Assembly (NCBI GenBank): GCA_030428105.1
Contig: JAUIBE010000008.1
Span: forward strand, 62,001-126,000
DNA: 64,000 nucleotides
Direction: 5' to 3'
Source of the DNA: Gammaproteobacteria bacterium
Lineage (GTDB): Bacteria; Pseudomonadota; Gammaproteobacteria; Xanthomonadales; SZUA-36
How positions within the stretch are numbered: the stretch's first letter is position 1; every line of letters begins with the position of its first letter. The notes beneath the pieces were generated by a model, which was not told the DNA's origin, searched no databases, and saw nothing but the letters and a program-made list of their open reading frames with translations. Of this stretch, positions 55,131 through 63,846 are shown in pieces. The translations under genes and the position numbers were made by a program.

Positions 55131-55170
55131 TGAAAGCATGAAAGCATGAAAGCATGAAAGCATGAAAGCC
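55131..55170. repeat. five 8-bp tandem repeats before the AhpD-like gene
   Basis: TGAAAGCA is repeated about five times (last copy TGAAAGCC). On the coding strand it reads (CTTTCATG)n and directly precedes the Shine-Dalgarno sequence. Each copy contains an ATG in a shifting frame. Confidence 0.9.
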
Positions 55171-55186
55171 AGGAGGGATACTACCG

Positions 55187-57190
55187 TTAATGGTTGCCGA
55201 TGTTCGAGTGAAGAAATTGCAGCACCTTGCTGTACACCGCCAGCCGGTTTGCCTCGTCGTAGTAGCCATGGGCCTCGTTGCCGATTTCCAGCCACTCGTA
55301 AGGCTTGCCGGCGTCATCCAGCGCTTTGCGGAGTGACTGGGCTTGCTCAATGGGTGCACGGTCGTCCCTGGCGCCGTGAATGATCAGGATGTCAGCTTCG
55401 ATCGCGCCGACGTTGTAGGCGGGGGAGCGGCTGCGCAGGTCTGCCTGGTCTTCACCCAGCGCTTGCCTGAGGTAGGCGAGGCCGCTGTCACGGTCTGCAA
55501 TGTCGCCTTCCTTGAACATTAGTGGCAGGTCGTACACGCCCATGGAGCCAATGGCGCACTGGTACAGGCCTGGCTCGCGGATCACGCCCATCAAAGCGGC
55601 GTAACCGCCGTAGCTGTGGCCGTAGATGCAGATTCGCTGCTTGTCAGCAACACCCGATTCGATCAGCGCCCGGGTGGCATCGGTGAGGTCATCCTGCATC
55701 ATCGTGCCCCACTTGCCGTGACCAGACCGTTCAAAATCAAGACCGAAACCCGAGCTTCCCCTGAAATTGACCTGCAGCACGCCATAGCCGCGGTTGGCCA
55801 GCAACTGCACTTCCCAGTCAAAACCCCAGTAATCGCGAATGCCATGCGGCCCACCATGGGGCAACACCACCAGGGGCACGTTGTTCTGCTGGCCGTTTGG
55901 CAGGGTCAGGTAGCCGTGGATGGTGGCACCGTCGCGGGTTTCAAAGCTCATCGCCTCGGTGGTGGCCAGCATCTGCGGGTCGAGCCACTTGTAGGTGCTG
56001 ACCAGGTTGGCGGCGTGCAGGGTTTTGGTATCAAACAGGAAATAGGTGCCGGGGTTGGCATCGGAGTAAACCAGCACCACGGCCATCGAGCCGTCCCGGG
56101 TGGTGCTGGTAATCACGATATCGTGGCCGGTAAACGTCTGCAGCAACATGCGATGCAGTTTCACCACCTCGTGATTGTTGTCGAGGTAGGTGTACTTCGG
56201 CAGGCCCAGGTCGGTGCCCACGCCAACCACGTGCTTGCCCGAGAAATCACGCAGCAGCATGGTGATGTCCACCTGCTCGTTGTGCACCACCTTCTCGAAA
56301 GACTGGGTGTTCATGTCGAACAGGTACAGCGCGCGGGTGGACTGGCCCACATTGGCGGCAACGTAAACCTTGCGGTCGTCGGCGGTAAAACTCACCGGGC
56401 TGACCCGGTCGCCTTCGAAATCGGCCAGTGACCATTCCTGCCAATCCGAATCGGCTGTCGGCTTGTAGGAAATCAGTTGGTGGTTGTTGTCATCCACCGC
56501 GATCGCGAAGCGGACATTGCCCTGGCCATCGGTCAGGGCGCGGGCGTTGGCGTAGGGCAGTGAGTCGACCTTGGTGGTTTTGCCGGTGTAGACGTTGAGC
56601 TTGTAGATCAGCGTGTGCGCGTCCGGATTGTTGACCCACATGTTGCCCATCAGCCGCCACGGGTAGAACGCGATCAGGATGTGTTTGTCATCGTCTTCAA
56701 GCAGGTCGATGATTTCCTGGTTGCCGTTGTTGGCCTCGTTTTTCTTGATCTTGGTGTTGAGTGTGCTCTCGCCGGAACGGTATCCGAAAATCAGTTTGTG
56801 CTTCTTGCCATCGACGTTGACGCCAATCAGCTCACCGTTGCTGAAGCGGCGCTTGTTCCAGCTGTAACTCTCGGTCACCGAGTACACCACGCGCTCGTTG
56901 TTGACCCAGGTGACATCGCCCACCGCCATGCCTTTGCCGGCGACCCGGAAAGAACCGGTGGGTTGGCGGGTTTCGCGATCGAGTATGGCGAGAATGTCCT
57001 CTCCCTCGCGGCGCAGAACCACCGAGAGATGCTTGCCATCCGGCGAGATCAGTGCGTCCCTGGACGAGGGCAAGCGGGTGAAGTCTTCGATGGGTAATTC
57101 GGCTGCCACGGTGCCGGGTAACCCCAGCACTGCGGCAGCCAGGAGGGTGCAAAGGGAGCGCAGGTACCTGGTTTTTATGATTTTTTCCAT
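55187..57190 (-). CDS. secreted S9 prolyl-oligopeptidase-family peptidase
   Basis: A 667-residue peptidase from ATG 57190 (MEKIIKTRYLRSLCTLL), with signal peptide to about VAA (residue 30). Residues about 35-400 form a beta-propeller-like domain (SSRDALISPDGKHLSVVLRR). The alpha/beta-hydrolase domain carries Ser526 (IYGHSYGGYAALMG), Asp609 (IHGARDDRAPIEQ) and His641 (GNEAHGYYDE), so the triad is complete. Relatives are dipeptidyl or acylaminoacyl peptidases. The exported location suggests peptide scavenging. A perfect palindrome about 80 nt upstream may control it. Confidence 0.92.
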   Translation of the reverse strand: MEKIIKTRYLRSLCTLLAAAVLGLPGTVAAELPIEDFTRLPSSRDALISPDGKHLSVVLRREGEDILAILDRETRQPTGSFRVAGKGMAVGDVTWVNNERVVYSVTESYSWNKRRFSNGELIGVNVDGKKHKLIFGYRSGESTLNTKIKKNEANNGNQEIIDLLEDDDKHILIAFYPWRLMGNMWVNNPDAHTLIYKLNVYTGKTTKVDSLPYANARALTDGQGNVRFAIAVDDNNHQLISYKPTADSDWQEWSLADFEGDRVSPVSFTADDRKVYVAANVGQSTRALYLFDMNTQSFEKVVHNEQVDITMLLRDFSGKHVVGVGTDLGLPKYTYLDNNHEVVKLHRMLLQTFTGHDIVITSTTRDGSMAVVLVYSDANPGTYFLFDTKTLHAANLVSTYKWLDPQMLATTEAMSFETRDGATIHGYLTLPNGQQNNVPLVVLPHGGPHGIRDYWGFDWEVQLLANRGYGVLQVNFRGSSGFGLDFERSGHGKWGTMMQDDLTDATRALIESGVADKQRICIYGHSYGGYAALMGVIREPGLYQCAIGSMGVYDLPLMFKEGDIADRDSGLAYLRQALGEDQADLRSRSPAYNVGAIEADILIIHGARDDRAPIEQAQSLRKALDDAGKPYEWLEIGNEAHGYYDEANRLAVYSKVLQFLHSNIGNH

Positions 57191-57272
57191 GGCTTTTTTC
57201 AAGTCTTATTGTTGTTATGGCGGCGCCGGGCCGGGTAGAGCGGGTAGATCCAGAATCATTCCCAGGTAATAA

Positions 57273-57290
57273 TTTGACATAAATGTCAAA
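57273..57290. promoter_or_regulatory. operator-like palindrome upstream of the S9 peptidase
   Basis: TTTGACAT-AA-ATGTCAAA is a perfect 8-bp inverted repeat with a 2-bp centre, 82 nt upstream of the start codon at 57190. It could be a dimeric regulator site. I cannot name the regulator. Confidence 0.45.
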
Positions 57291-57316
57291 CAAATTGCAA
57301 AGGAAAATTTCAAATG

Positions 57317-57343
57317 GGGGGTTTTGCCCGGTGCAAAACCCCC
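57317..57343 (-). terminator. hairpin terminator of the homospermidine synthase gene
   Basis: GGGGGTTTTGC and GCAAAACCCCC form a perfect 11-bp stem around a 5-nt loop, 10 nt after the end of the gene at 57354. The T-rich stretch that follows on the - strand (ATTTGAAATTTT) supports termination. Confidence 0.78.
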
Positions 57344-57353
57344 GCTACTTCAT

Positions 57354-58772
57354 TTAGGAGACTCGCACGTTGCGGAACTGCCAGGGATCTTCGTGATCGA
57401 GTTCCTCGGCAAACAGGCCGGCGCGGTCTTGTAGGGGAGTCCAGTTGCTGTATTCGCCAACCACCGGCCCCAGGTAGGGTGCGCAAATTTCCAGGTGGCG
57501 GGCGAAATCCATCTGCTCGGCCTCGACAATCCCCGAGTTGGGGTTTTCCAGCGCCCAGACGATGCCGGACAGCACCGCGACCGTCACCTGCAAGCTGGTG
57601 GCGTTGTTGTAGGGCGCCAGTTCGCGCGCTTCTTCAATCGAAAGCTGCGAGCCGTACCAGTAAGCGCCTTTCTCATGGCCCATCAACAACACGCCGAGTT
57701 CATCCACGCCGCTTTCGATTTCATCCATCATCAGGCGTTGGCGGCCTTGAACGCTCCAGTTTTTGCCAGCGAATTCGTGAATCGACAGCACCGCGTCATC
57801 GCAGGGGTGGTAGGCGTAGTGCACGGTAGGCCGGTACACCACCTCACCGTTTTCCCGCAGGGTGAAGTAATCGTTCAGCGAGATGGCCTCGTTGTGGGTG
57901 ATCAGGAAACCATGGAAGGGGCCTTCCATGGGCGTCCAGGTGCGCACCCGCACCGAGGCCCCGGGGCGGTGAAGGATGGCAGCCTTTGCGCTGCCGAGCT
58001 CAACGAATTCACCGTCCTCGGGAAGAGATTTCTCATGCGTTCCCCAGCCCAGCTCAGCCGGCTGGCAACCTTCGCTGACAAAGCCATCGATCGACCAGGT
58101 GTTGACGAACTCGCCCAACCGCTTGGGCTGGTTGGCCACCTGGGTGTCACGCTCGGCAATGTGGATGGCCTTGATGCCCAGGCGCTGCGCCAGCGCGGCC
58201 CAGCCTTGCTGGTCCGAGGGCGGCGCGGCGTCGACGCCGGTATCACGCGCAATGTTAACCAGCGCCTGCTTGACGAAGTGCGAGACCAGGCCCGGGTTGG
58301 CGCCATGCGCCACCACCGCGGTGGGGCCTTCGCCCAACTCGCTCCGCAGGTTCAGCATCGATTGGCGCAGGGCGTAGTTGGTGCGCTCCGCTGCCGGCTT
58401 CGAAGTGTCGGTGTAAGCACCGGGCCATGGCTCAATACAGGTGTCGATATACAGCACGCCGCGCGCATGGCAAAAGCGCACCAGCTCGGTGCTGGAAACA
58501 TCCACCGATACATTCACCAGGAAATCGCCTTCTGCCAGGCGGCCTTCGAGCGTGTCATGGAGATTGTCACGCGTGATCGTCACCTGGTGCAGGTCAATGC
58601 CAAAGCGCTCTGTCACGTCCTTGCCCCGGGCATCCGCGGTAATGATGGTGATCTGCTGCGGGCTGATTTCCAGGTGCTTCAGAATCAGTGGCAACACGCC
58701 CTGGCCAATGCTTCCACAACCAATCATGACCATGCGGCCGGCGAATTTTGCGTGCTTGTTGGATTCGCTCAC
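57354..58772 (-). CDS. hss: homospermidine synthase
   Basis: A 472-residue enzyme. I start at GTG 58772 (MSESNKHAKFAGRM), with GGAGA 6 nt upstream. The NAD-binding loop is VMIGCGSIGQGVLPLIL; further motifs are LYIDTCIEPWPGAYTDTS, VVAHGANPGLVSHFVKQAL and VYRPTVHYAYHPCDDAVLS, typical of bacterial homospermidine synthase of the saccharopine-dehydrogenase-like fold. It condenses two putrescines (or putrescine and spermidine) to sym-homospermidine, releasing ammonia or diaminopropane. The divergent gene is an ornithine decarboxylase, so the pair makes putrescine and then homospermidine. Confidence 0.95.
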   Translation of the reverse strand: MSESNKHAKFAGRMVMIGCGSIGQGVLPLILKHLEISPQQITIITADARGKDVTERFGIDLHQVTITRDNLHDTLEGRLAEGDFLVNVSVDVSSTELVRFCHARGVLYIDTCIEPWPGAYTDTSKPAAERTNYALRQSMLNLRSELGEGPTAVVAHGANPGLVSHFVKQALVNIARDTGVDAAPPSDQQGWAALAQRLGIKAIHIAERDTQVANQPKRLGEFVNTWSIDGFVSEGCQPAELGWGTHEKSLPEDGEFVELGSAKAAILHRPGASVRVRTWTPMEGPFHGFLITHNEAISLNDYFTLRENGEVVYRPTVHYAYHPCDDAVLSIHEFAGKNWSVQGRQRLMMDEIESGVDELGVLLMGHEKGAYWYGSQLSIEEARELAPYNNATSLQVTVAVLSGIVWALENPNSGIVEAEQMDFARHLEICAPYLGPVVGEYSNWTPLQDRAGLFAEELDHEDPWQFRNVRVS

Positions 58773-58814
58773 GGTGCTCTCCAAAAAAAGGCGCAATTAT
58801 GCGTAAAAAATCGC

Positions 58815-58842
58815 TTGCGTAAAGGAAAAAATCATATAGAAT
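58815..58842 (+). promoter_or_regulatory. promoter toward the decarboxylase, with long leader
   Basis: TTGCGT (58815-58820), a 16-nt spacer and TAGAAT (58837-58842). The predicted start near 58850 leaves about 125 nt of untranslated leader before ATG 58976. The leader contains the inverted repeat CTACCCG-CC-CGGGTGG and an ATG (58888-58890) that opens an out-of-frame short frame. Confidence 0.45.
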
Positions 58843-58975
58843 CGCGCCTCGATTTTGCCCCAGTCGCCCAACGCAACTGCGCTTTTATGGGGTACACAAA
58901 GTGCGGTACCGAACACGCGTTACTACCCGCCCGGGTGGTGATGTGCGATGGCGGCCCGCCGGGAGATGAGCTTCG

Positions 58976-60193
58976 ATGTCTACGCATCGTTCCAGCCTGG
59001 TTTCGGTCGCCGCGAAAGCGCAAGCGACCCCATTTCGTGATCTCGTCGCCCAGCATGGTTCACCCCTGCTGATCCTCGACTGTGATGTGCTGCGCGCGCA
59101 GTACCGTGGCCTGCAGGCAGCTTTGCCCGAGGTACGGCTCTACTACGCCATCAAGTCCATGCCGCATCCGGAAGCACTGGCTGCCCTGGCGGCCGAAGGC
59201 GCTGCATTCGACCTCGCCACCACAGGCGAAATTGAAATGCTGCGCGAAATTGGCGCCAACCCGGCGGAAACCATTCACACCCATCCAATCAAGCGCGAGC
59301 AAGACATTCGCGACGCGTTGGATTTCGGCTGCGATGTGTTCGTGGTGGACAACGTTGATGAACTGGCCAAGTTTGAGCAGTTCGCCGACCGCGCGCGCAT
59401 CCTGCTGCGCGTTGCTTTTCGTGGCAAGGGCGTGGTCAGCGACCTGTCGAAGAAATTCGGCTGCGACCCGGCGCACATTCCGTTCCTGCTCTCCGAGGCT
59501 TCTCGACTGGGCGTGACGGTGGTTGGCCTGAGCTTCCACGTGGGTTCGCAGTCACCGACCCCGGAAGCCCATGTCGGCGCCATCGAAGCCTGTCGCCCGT
59601 ATTTTGAAGACAATGCGCTGGTGGGTACCTCGACGCTGAAAATCCTGGATATCGGCGGTGGTTTTCCTGCCAATTACGGCGCAAATTGCGCCCATGAAGG
59701 GCAGGTCGGTCAGTTCGCGGACGAGTTCTACGCACCGATTCGCGCGGCGTTGGCGGCCTACCCCGAAACCGTGCAAGTGATTGCCGAACCCGGCCGCGTG
59801 CTGAGTGCGCCCTCGATCACCGCGATCAGCACCGTGATGGGTCGTGCGCGTCGTGGCGAGCAGATGTGGTACTACATGGACGATGGCGTTTACGGCTCAT
59901 ACAGCGGCCAGATTTACGACCACGCCAGGTACCCGTTGACCGTGTTCAGCGACGATGCCGAACTGCAATCCAGCGTCATCGCCGGCCCGACATGCGACAG
60001 CATCGACGTGATCGCCGAGGACACGCCCTTGCCGGAACTGGAAATCGGCGACCTGGTGGTGGGCACCCGCATGGGCGCCTACACCATGGCCTCGGCCAGC
60101 GAGTTCAACTCGATTCGGAAGGCGAAAATCATCGTTCGCGGCGCCGTGCGTCGTGTGCGCCAGGCGCTGGTGAGCGTGCGGGGTTCCGAGTAA
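58976..60193 (+). CDS. speC: ornithine (type III PLP-fold) decarboxylase
   Basis: A 405-residue fold-III PLP decarboxylase, with GGGAGATGAG ahead of ATG 58976. The PLP lysine is in VRLYYAIKSMPHPEALAAL; the phosphate-binding GGGFPA loop is in ILDIGGGFPANYG; EPGRVLSAPS binds the cofactor. The C-terminal GPTCDSIDVIAED supplies the catalytic Cys, and DDGVYGSYSG the substrate Asp. The length fits ornithine/lysine decarboxylases of the eukaryotic ODC type rather than large SpeC; the symbol is approximate. The divergent homospermidine synthase gene strongly suggests ornithine as substrate. The protein is cytoplasmic. Confidence 0.92.
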   Translation: MSTHRSSLVSVAAKAQATPFRDLVAQHGSPLLILDCDVLRAQYRGLQAALPEVRLYYAIKSMPHPEALAALAAEGAAFDLATTGEIEMLREIGANPAETIHTHPIKREQDIRDALDFGCDVFVVDNVDELAKFEQFADRARILLRVAFRGKGVVSDLSKKFGCDPAHIPFLLSEASRLGVTVVGLSFHVGSQSPTPEAHVGAIEACRPYFEDNALVGTSTLKILDIGGGFPANYGANCAHEGQVGQFADEFYAPIRAALAAYPETVQVIAEPGRVLSAPSITAISTVMGRARRGEQMWYYMDDGVYGSYSGQIYDHARYPLTVFSDDAELQSSVIAGPTCDSIDVIAEDTPLPELEIGDLVVGTRMGAYTMASASEFNSIRKAKIIVRGAVRRVRQALVSVRGSE

Positions 60194-60204
60194 CAAACCG
60201 GGTG

Positions 60205-60234
60205 GGGCGCAGGTCGCCCATTTGACCTGCGCCC
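60205..60234 (+). terminator. hairpin terminator after the decarboxylase gene
   Basis: GGGCGCAGGTC and GACCTGCGCCC form a perfect 11-bp stem around an 8-nt loop, 12 nt after the stop codon. The tail has only two T residues, so it may be partly Rho-assisted. Confidence 0.62.
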
Positions 60235-60282
60235 TTGCCGGCCGCAAGATCGACCCATCCTTTTTCAGCAGGGGGCTACGTC

Positions 60283-60753
60283 ATGTACCTGCTTCTCAAA
60301 CTGCTTCACATCGTTTCGGTGGTCGCCTTCCTGGGCAACATCACCACCGGTCTTTTCTGGCACGCCCATGCGGCGAAAACCCGGGATCCAGCCATCCTGG
60401 CGCACACCATGGACGGCATCATCCGCAGTGACCGCTGGTTTACCAACCCCGGCGTCGTCGGGATCCTGGTAACCGGTGTGTGGGCGGCGATTGAGGCCGG
60501 GTTCCCGTTGCTGCGGACCGGCTGGATCGCCTGGTCGCTGGCGCTGTTTGGCGTTTCCGGCGTGGTGTTCATGGTGCGCGTGGCGCCCCTGCAACGGCAA
60601 CTGCGTGGCCTCGCCAGGGCAAGTATTGGAGCCGAGACGTTTGACTATCCTGCCTACCGAAAGCTGGCGATTGCCTGGGAGCTGTGGGGTGCGGTTGCAT
60701 TGATCGCCCCCCTGGCCGCGCTGGTGTTGATGGTGTTAAAGCCTGCCCTCTGA
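60283..60753 (+). CDS. DUF2269-family membrane protein
   Basis: A 156-residue protein from ATG 60283 (MYLLLKLLHIVSVVAFLGN). Four hydrophobic segments: LLLKLLHIVSVVAFLGNITT, a second near NPGVVGILVTGVWAAIEAG, a third near WIAWSLALFGVSGVVFMV and a fourth near LWGAVALIAPLAALVLMVLK. The spacing and HIVSVVAFLGN start match the DUF2269 integral membrane group. Conserved His residues are near helix 1. Function unknown. Confidence 0.78.
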   Translation: MYLLLKLLHIVSVVAFLGNITTGLFWHAHAAKTRDPAILAHTMDGIIRSDRWFTNPGVVGILVTGVWAAIEAGFPLLRTGWIAWSLALFGVSGVVFMVRVAPLQRQLRGLARASIGAETFDYPAYRKLAIAWELWGAVALIAPLAALVLMVLKPAL

Positions 60754-60777
60754 TCAATCCGGATGGCCGAAGCAGCA

Positions 60778-61749
60778 CTAGGGAAGTCGCTGAACGATCT
60801 CCACCCGCCTGTTGAGAGCTCTACCCGCATCGTCCGTGTTGGTCGAAACGGGTGCCAAGGGGCCAACTCCCCTGGCTTCGAGCCTTGATTCGTTTACGCC
60901 GTGGGTTTGGATGAGCGCCTGCTTGACCGCGGCCGCACGCGCTTCTGACAGGCTCAGGTTGGAAGTCAGCGTGCCGGTGTCATCGGTATGGCCGACGATG
61001 TAGAACCCGCCTTCGGTCTCCGCCAGGTAGCTGGCAATCACGGCCAGGGCATCTGCTGAACTGGCCTCGATCTCGGCGCTTCCGGTGGCGAAGTGAATGT
61101 CGTAGATTGCAATTTTTCCGGCATCGGCAATCGCTGCGCGTAAGGCCTCGAGGTTTAGCCGGACCGTGCCTTCTTCCCGCGCGCTGATGGTCAGTTCTTC
61201 AATCATGTAGAACGGGCGGGAGCCCGACAGGATGACGGCGACCCACAACTCCTTTCCGGCCGTGGTTCGGCTGGCCAGGATGTAGTGGTCAGCCAGCCCG
61301 ACGACGTACGCCAGTTGTGAATCGGCCAACTCGCCCGAGCCATCTGGCTTGGCGTACACGCGCTCACTGAATGATGGCGTGTGAGGTGGCGCATAGATTT
61401 GCTTCAGCTTGAAACTCGTTGGTGCGCTCAAAGCCGACGCGAAGTGCACTTCAAATCCGCTAGCTTGCAGTTCGGTTTCATAGCTGCGGAACACTTCGAA
61501 GTTACTCTTGCCCTCAGGTTTTTCGAACATGCGGCTAAGCATCGAGCCTTCCACCCACTCCACCGGCGCCTGGTTGCCCAGGTCCTTGCCATAGGCCAGG
61601 CGTTCGAAGCCTGCGCGGTAGGCGCCCAGTTCAGTGCTGCCCTCAAAACCGCTCAGGACGGCCTGCTGCGCTATTGCGCTTGAACTGCTGAACACGAGCA
61701 ACACCAGGCTGCCGAAAATTGTTTTCATGGACAGGGTTGATTCGCGCAT
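60778..61749 (-). CDS. OmpA-family outer-membrane lipid/peptidoglycan-binding protein
   Basis: A 323-residue protein. ATG 61749 shares a base with the upstream stop codon (TGATG), so translational coupling supports it; ATG 61731 would also give a signal peptide (MKTIFGSLVLLVFSSSSAIA). The N-terminal about 180 residues are of unknown fold (DUF4892-like in style: DHYILASRTTAGKELWVAVI). The C-terminal OmpA domain has FATGSAEIEASSADALAVIA, IVGHTDDTGTLTSNLSLSEA and ESRLEARGVG, with the peptidoglycan-binding Asp/Arg pair. Probably outer-membrane anchored in the periplasm. Confidence 0.85.
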   Translation of the reverse strand: MRESTLSMKTIFGSLVLLVFSSSSAIAQQAVLSGFEGSTELGAYRAGFERLAYGKDLGNQAPVEWVEGSMLSRMFEKPEGKSNFEVFRSYETELQASGFEVHFASALSAPTSFKLKQIYAPPHTPSFSERVYAKPDGSGELADSQLAYVVGLADHYILASRTTAGKELWVAVILSGSRPFYMIEELTISAREEGTVRLNLEALRAAIADAGKIAIYDIHFATGSAEIEASSADALAVIASYLAETEGGFYIVGHTDDTGTLTSNLSLSEARAAAVKQALIQTHGVNESRLEARGVGPLAPVSTNTDDAGRALNRRVEIVQRLP

Positions 61750-62255
61750 CAGTTGTAAGTGTGTGGAAGGGCGCTGAATGTTGCGTTGATGGTGTATTCC
61801 GGGGCGCCCATGCCAATACGGGCGGTTAGCTCCAGCGAGCCCGCAACGCCACTGGGCGTCGATGAATCAATGGTCAGCGTGCCGCTGACCGAGGTGAGGG
61901 TGGTGTTCAACGAGGCAGGGTCAAACATGCCCTTGAGGGTGAAAACCCCGGCGCCGGGATCGCCCCTGGTGCCAACGAAATCAACGATTGGGTAGGTGCC
62001 GGGGCCTGGCCGGCCCGGGTGCCCGGTAAAGACCGTGATCATGGTGATGTCGGTGTTGGAAAGGAACTGCATCCCAAATTGGTCGGTTGCGTCCGGAAAC
62101 ACCGCCTTGCCGCAGGCGGTTGCATCACCGCCGCCGCTAACTGTGAGGTGAAATTCGCCGGCATCAGCAGGCCCGTCTCCGCAATCCGCGTTTGCGGCTT
62201 GGCAAAACAAAACAGCGGTTAGTATGAAAAAAGCTCGAAGAACGTTTGTGGTCAT
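61749..62255 (-). CDS. secreted hypothetical protein, upstream partner of the OmpA-like gene
   Basis: A 168-residue protein with signal peptide (VLRAFFILTAVLFCQAANA). The mature part has two cysteines (ADCGDG, ATACGKAVFP) and strand-rich segments MITVFTGHPGRPGPGTYPIV, SVSGTLTIDSSTPSG and GVAGSLELTARIGMGAPEYT. The pattern resembles short secreted beta-sandwich proteins with glycine-rich loops. I do not recognise the family. The TGATG overlap couples it to the OmpA-like gene. Confidence 0.72.
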   Translation of the reverse strand: MTTNVLRAFFILTAVLFCQAANADCGDGPADAGEFHLTVSGGGDATACGKAVFPDATDQFGMQFLSNTDITMITVFTGHPGRPGPGTYPIVDFVGTRGDPGAGVFTLKGMFDPASLNTTLTSVSGTLTIDSSTPSGVAGSLELTARIGMGAPEYTINATFSALPHTYN

Positions 62256-62431
62256 TGCGCTTCCTTGCCCGTGGAGTCGCAGGAAAATGTCTGACAGCGT
62301 AGAAAACTGCTGTTTTCAAAGCTTAGTTCACGGCCCCTGGTCCTGCAACGGCGCTTCGTGTGGCTGTGGCGCAAGGGTGGCTGCTACAATGCTTTCAGTC
62401 TTCTAAAGGGCTGATGCCAAAGGAGTTGGCA

Positions 62432-62983
62432 GTGAACGAAATGACGAAGATGGTTCTTGTATTTGTCGCGGGTGTGATTGTGGGCGTGCTCGCAGCTACT
62501 TCTTCCATATTCAACGGCGAACCAGATGCGGCGCCGGTGGAGGTAGTGACCAGCGACAGCGGCACGGAAGCCAACACCCAGTCCGCCGCCGAATCCGGCG
62601 ACTCCCCGGCTGCGCAAAGCGGAAGCGACAGCGCCATGACCGCGCCTGCAATGACACAGCCGGCTGAAGAGGCGCCTGCAGAGCCAGGCCCTGGCACCAC
62701 CGGTTTCGAGGCGCAGACTTCCCTGGAACAAGCGGAAGCAAGCCTGGCGCAGGCTGAGGCTGAGGCCGAAGCCGCGTTGAGCCAGGCAGGCGAAAGCGCC
62801 GCACAAGTCGTCGAAGAAGCCGCCGAAGAGGTGGAAGCGCTTGCAGCCCCGGAAGAAGCCGCGCCGCAGATCTTCTGCATGCAGATGGAATCAAGCGGCG
62901 AGTGCCGCTGTTATGAGGCCGAAACCATGGCGACTGCCGACCTCTCGGCTGAAGAGTGCTCCGCCAAGCTGGCTGAGGAGTAG
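62432..62983 (+). CDS. membrane-anchored Ala/Glu-rich coiled-coil protein with Cys tail
   Basis: A 183-residue protein starting at GTG 62432 (AAAGGAG upstream). MTKMVLVFVAGVIVGVLAAT is a single membrane anchor. A Ser/Ala/Pro-rich linker is followed by a helical, coiled-coil-like region (SLEQAEASLAQAEAEAEAAL). The C-terminus QIFCMQMESSGECRCYEAET and AEECSAKLAEE has four cysteines that may form disulphides. I know no named family. It may span the periplasm. Preceded by a TACAAT-like box near 62386. Confidence 0.7.
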   Translation: MNEMTKMVLVFVAGVIVGVLAATSSIFNGEPDAAPVEVVTSDSGTEANTQSAAESGDSPAAQSGSDSAMTAPAMTQPAEEAPAEPGPGTTGFEAQTSLEQAEASLAQAEAEAEAALSQAGESAAQVVEEAAEEVEALAAPEEAAPQIFCMQMESSGECRCYEAETMATADLSAEECSAKLAEE

Positions 62984-63089
62984 GGCGGTTCCTGCGGCCT
63001 GACTGAGCTTCGCTATAGCGACACCAGTTTGCGATGCCCAAGGTGCGCTGGACGCGGCCCCTGCTGGGGCTGCCAAGAATGGTTCAGGG

Positions 63090-63704
63090 TCAGTCGTCCT
63101 GCAGCGCAGCCCGGTGAATTTGTACATCGCCGGCGTACAGCTTGAAGCGCAGGTCGTGCGCACCTTCGCCTTGCCACTCGATGGAGCGGAACAGGCCGGA
63201 GGCTTCGCTGCCAAACGGCCCCGCATCGATATCACCGGCCCACAATGAACCTTTTACTTCGGCGTAGTCCTGGACGTCGGCCACCTCGATGTTGAGCTCA
63301 CCTGCGCGCAGCTTGATGTCCTTGCTGCCGCGAATATTGCCGACAAACAGTTCGCCCGCTGAAAGGCGGATCACCAGGTCGGAATTGGCCGGAACCTCGA
63401 TGACGGTGCGGAAATCATCCGTGGGGCCGTTAATCTTCACCTTGGCAGATTTTCCGTCAACCTTGGTGCTGGTTTTTACCTTGCGCTTGTCATCGATGTC
63501 TTTTACTCGCCAGTGAATGCGAATCTGGTTGTCGGCGCTGGGCTTGATGTCATGTTCGCCGGCTGACAGGTCGAGGTGCACCTGGCCGCCGTCAACAAAC
63601 AGGGTTTCCAGGGTATCGCTGTAGCTGAGCTCGGCCTGGGCCTGGCTGGCAACCAAGCCAAACAAAGCTGCGGCGATCAGCGCACGGCATGTCATCTGTT
63701 TCAT
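63090..63704 (-). CDS. secreted DUF4097-like beta-strand protein
   Basis: A 204-residue protein with a signal peptide (LIAAALFGLVASQAQA). Repeated short strands with Gly/Ala turns follow: LVIRLSAGELFVGNIRGSKD, IKLRAGELNIEVADVQDYAE and GSLWAGDIDAGPFGSEASGL, as in DUF4097 (putative adhesin/anti-sigma-partner-like) beta-helical folds. A leading region has DIKPSADNQIRIHWRVKDID. Likely periplasmic. Function unknown. The downstream side has only about 100 nt before the next gene. Confidence 0.75.
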   Translation of the reverse strand: MKQMTCRALIAAALFGLVASQAQAELSYSDTLETLFVDGGQVHLDLSAGEHDIKPSADNQIRIHWRVKDIDDKRKVKTSTKVDGKSAKVKINGPTDDFRTVIEVPANSDLVIRLSAGELFVGNIRGSKDIKLRAGELNIEVADVQDYAEVKGSLWAGDIDAGPFGSEASGLFRSIEWQGEGAHDLRFKLYAGDVQIHRAALQDD

Positions 63705-63846
63705 CTTCGTTCTCCCGGGGAATCGCTTTCCTGACTTAACAACGCAGCATGCTACGTTTTGTTACACCCGCAGGCATCTGCCAAAGGTACCGGCACTACC
63801 CCGAGGTGCGCGCGCTGGAGGAAAGGTTGAGCTGTACCGAGTGCCT

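Noticed and set aside
57495-59072. 525-codon open frame on the + strand
   Set aside because: It runs antisense through homospermidine synthase and into the start of the decarboxylase; its translation has no recognisable motif.
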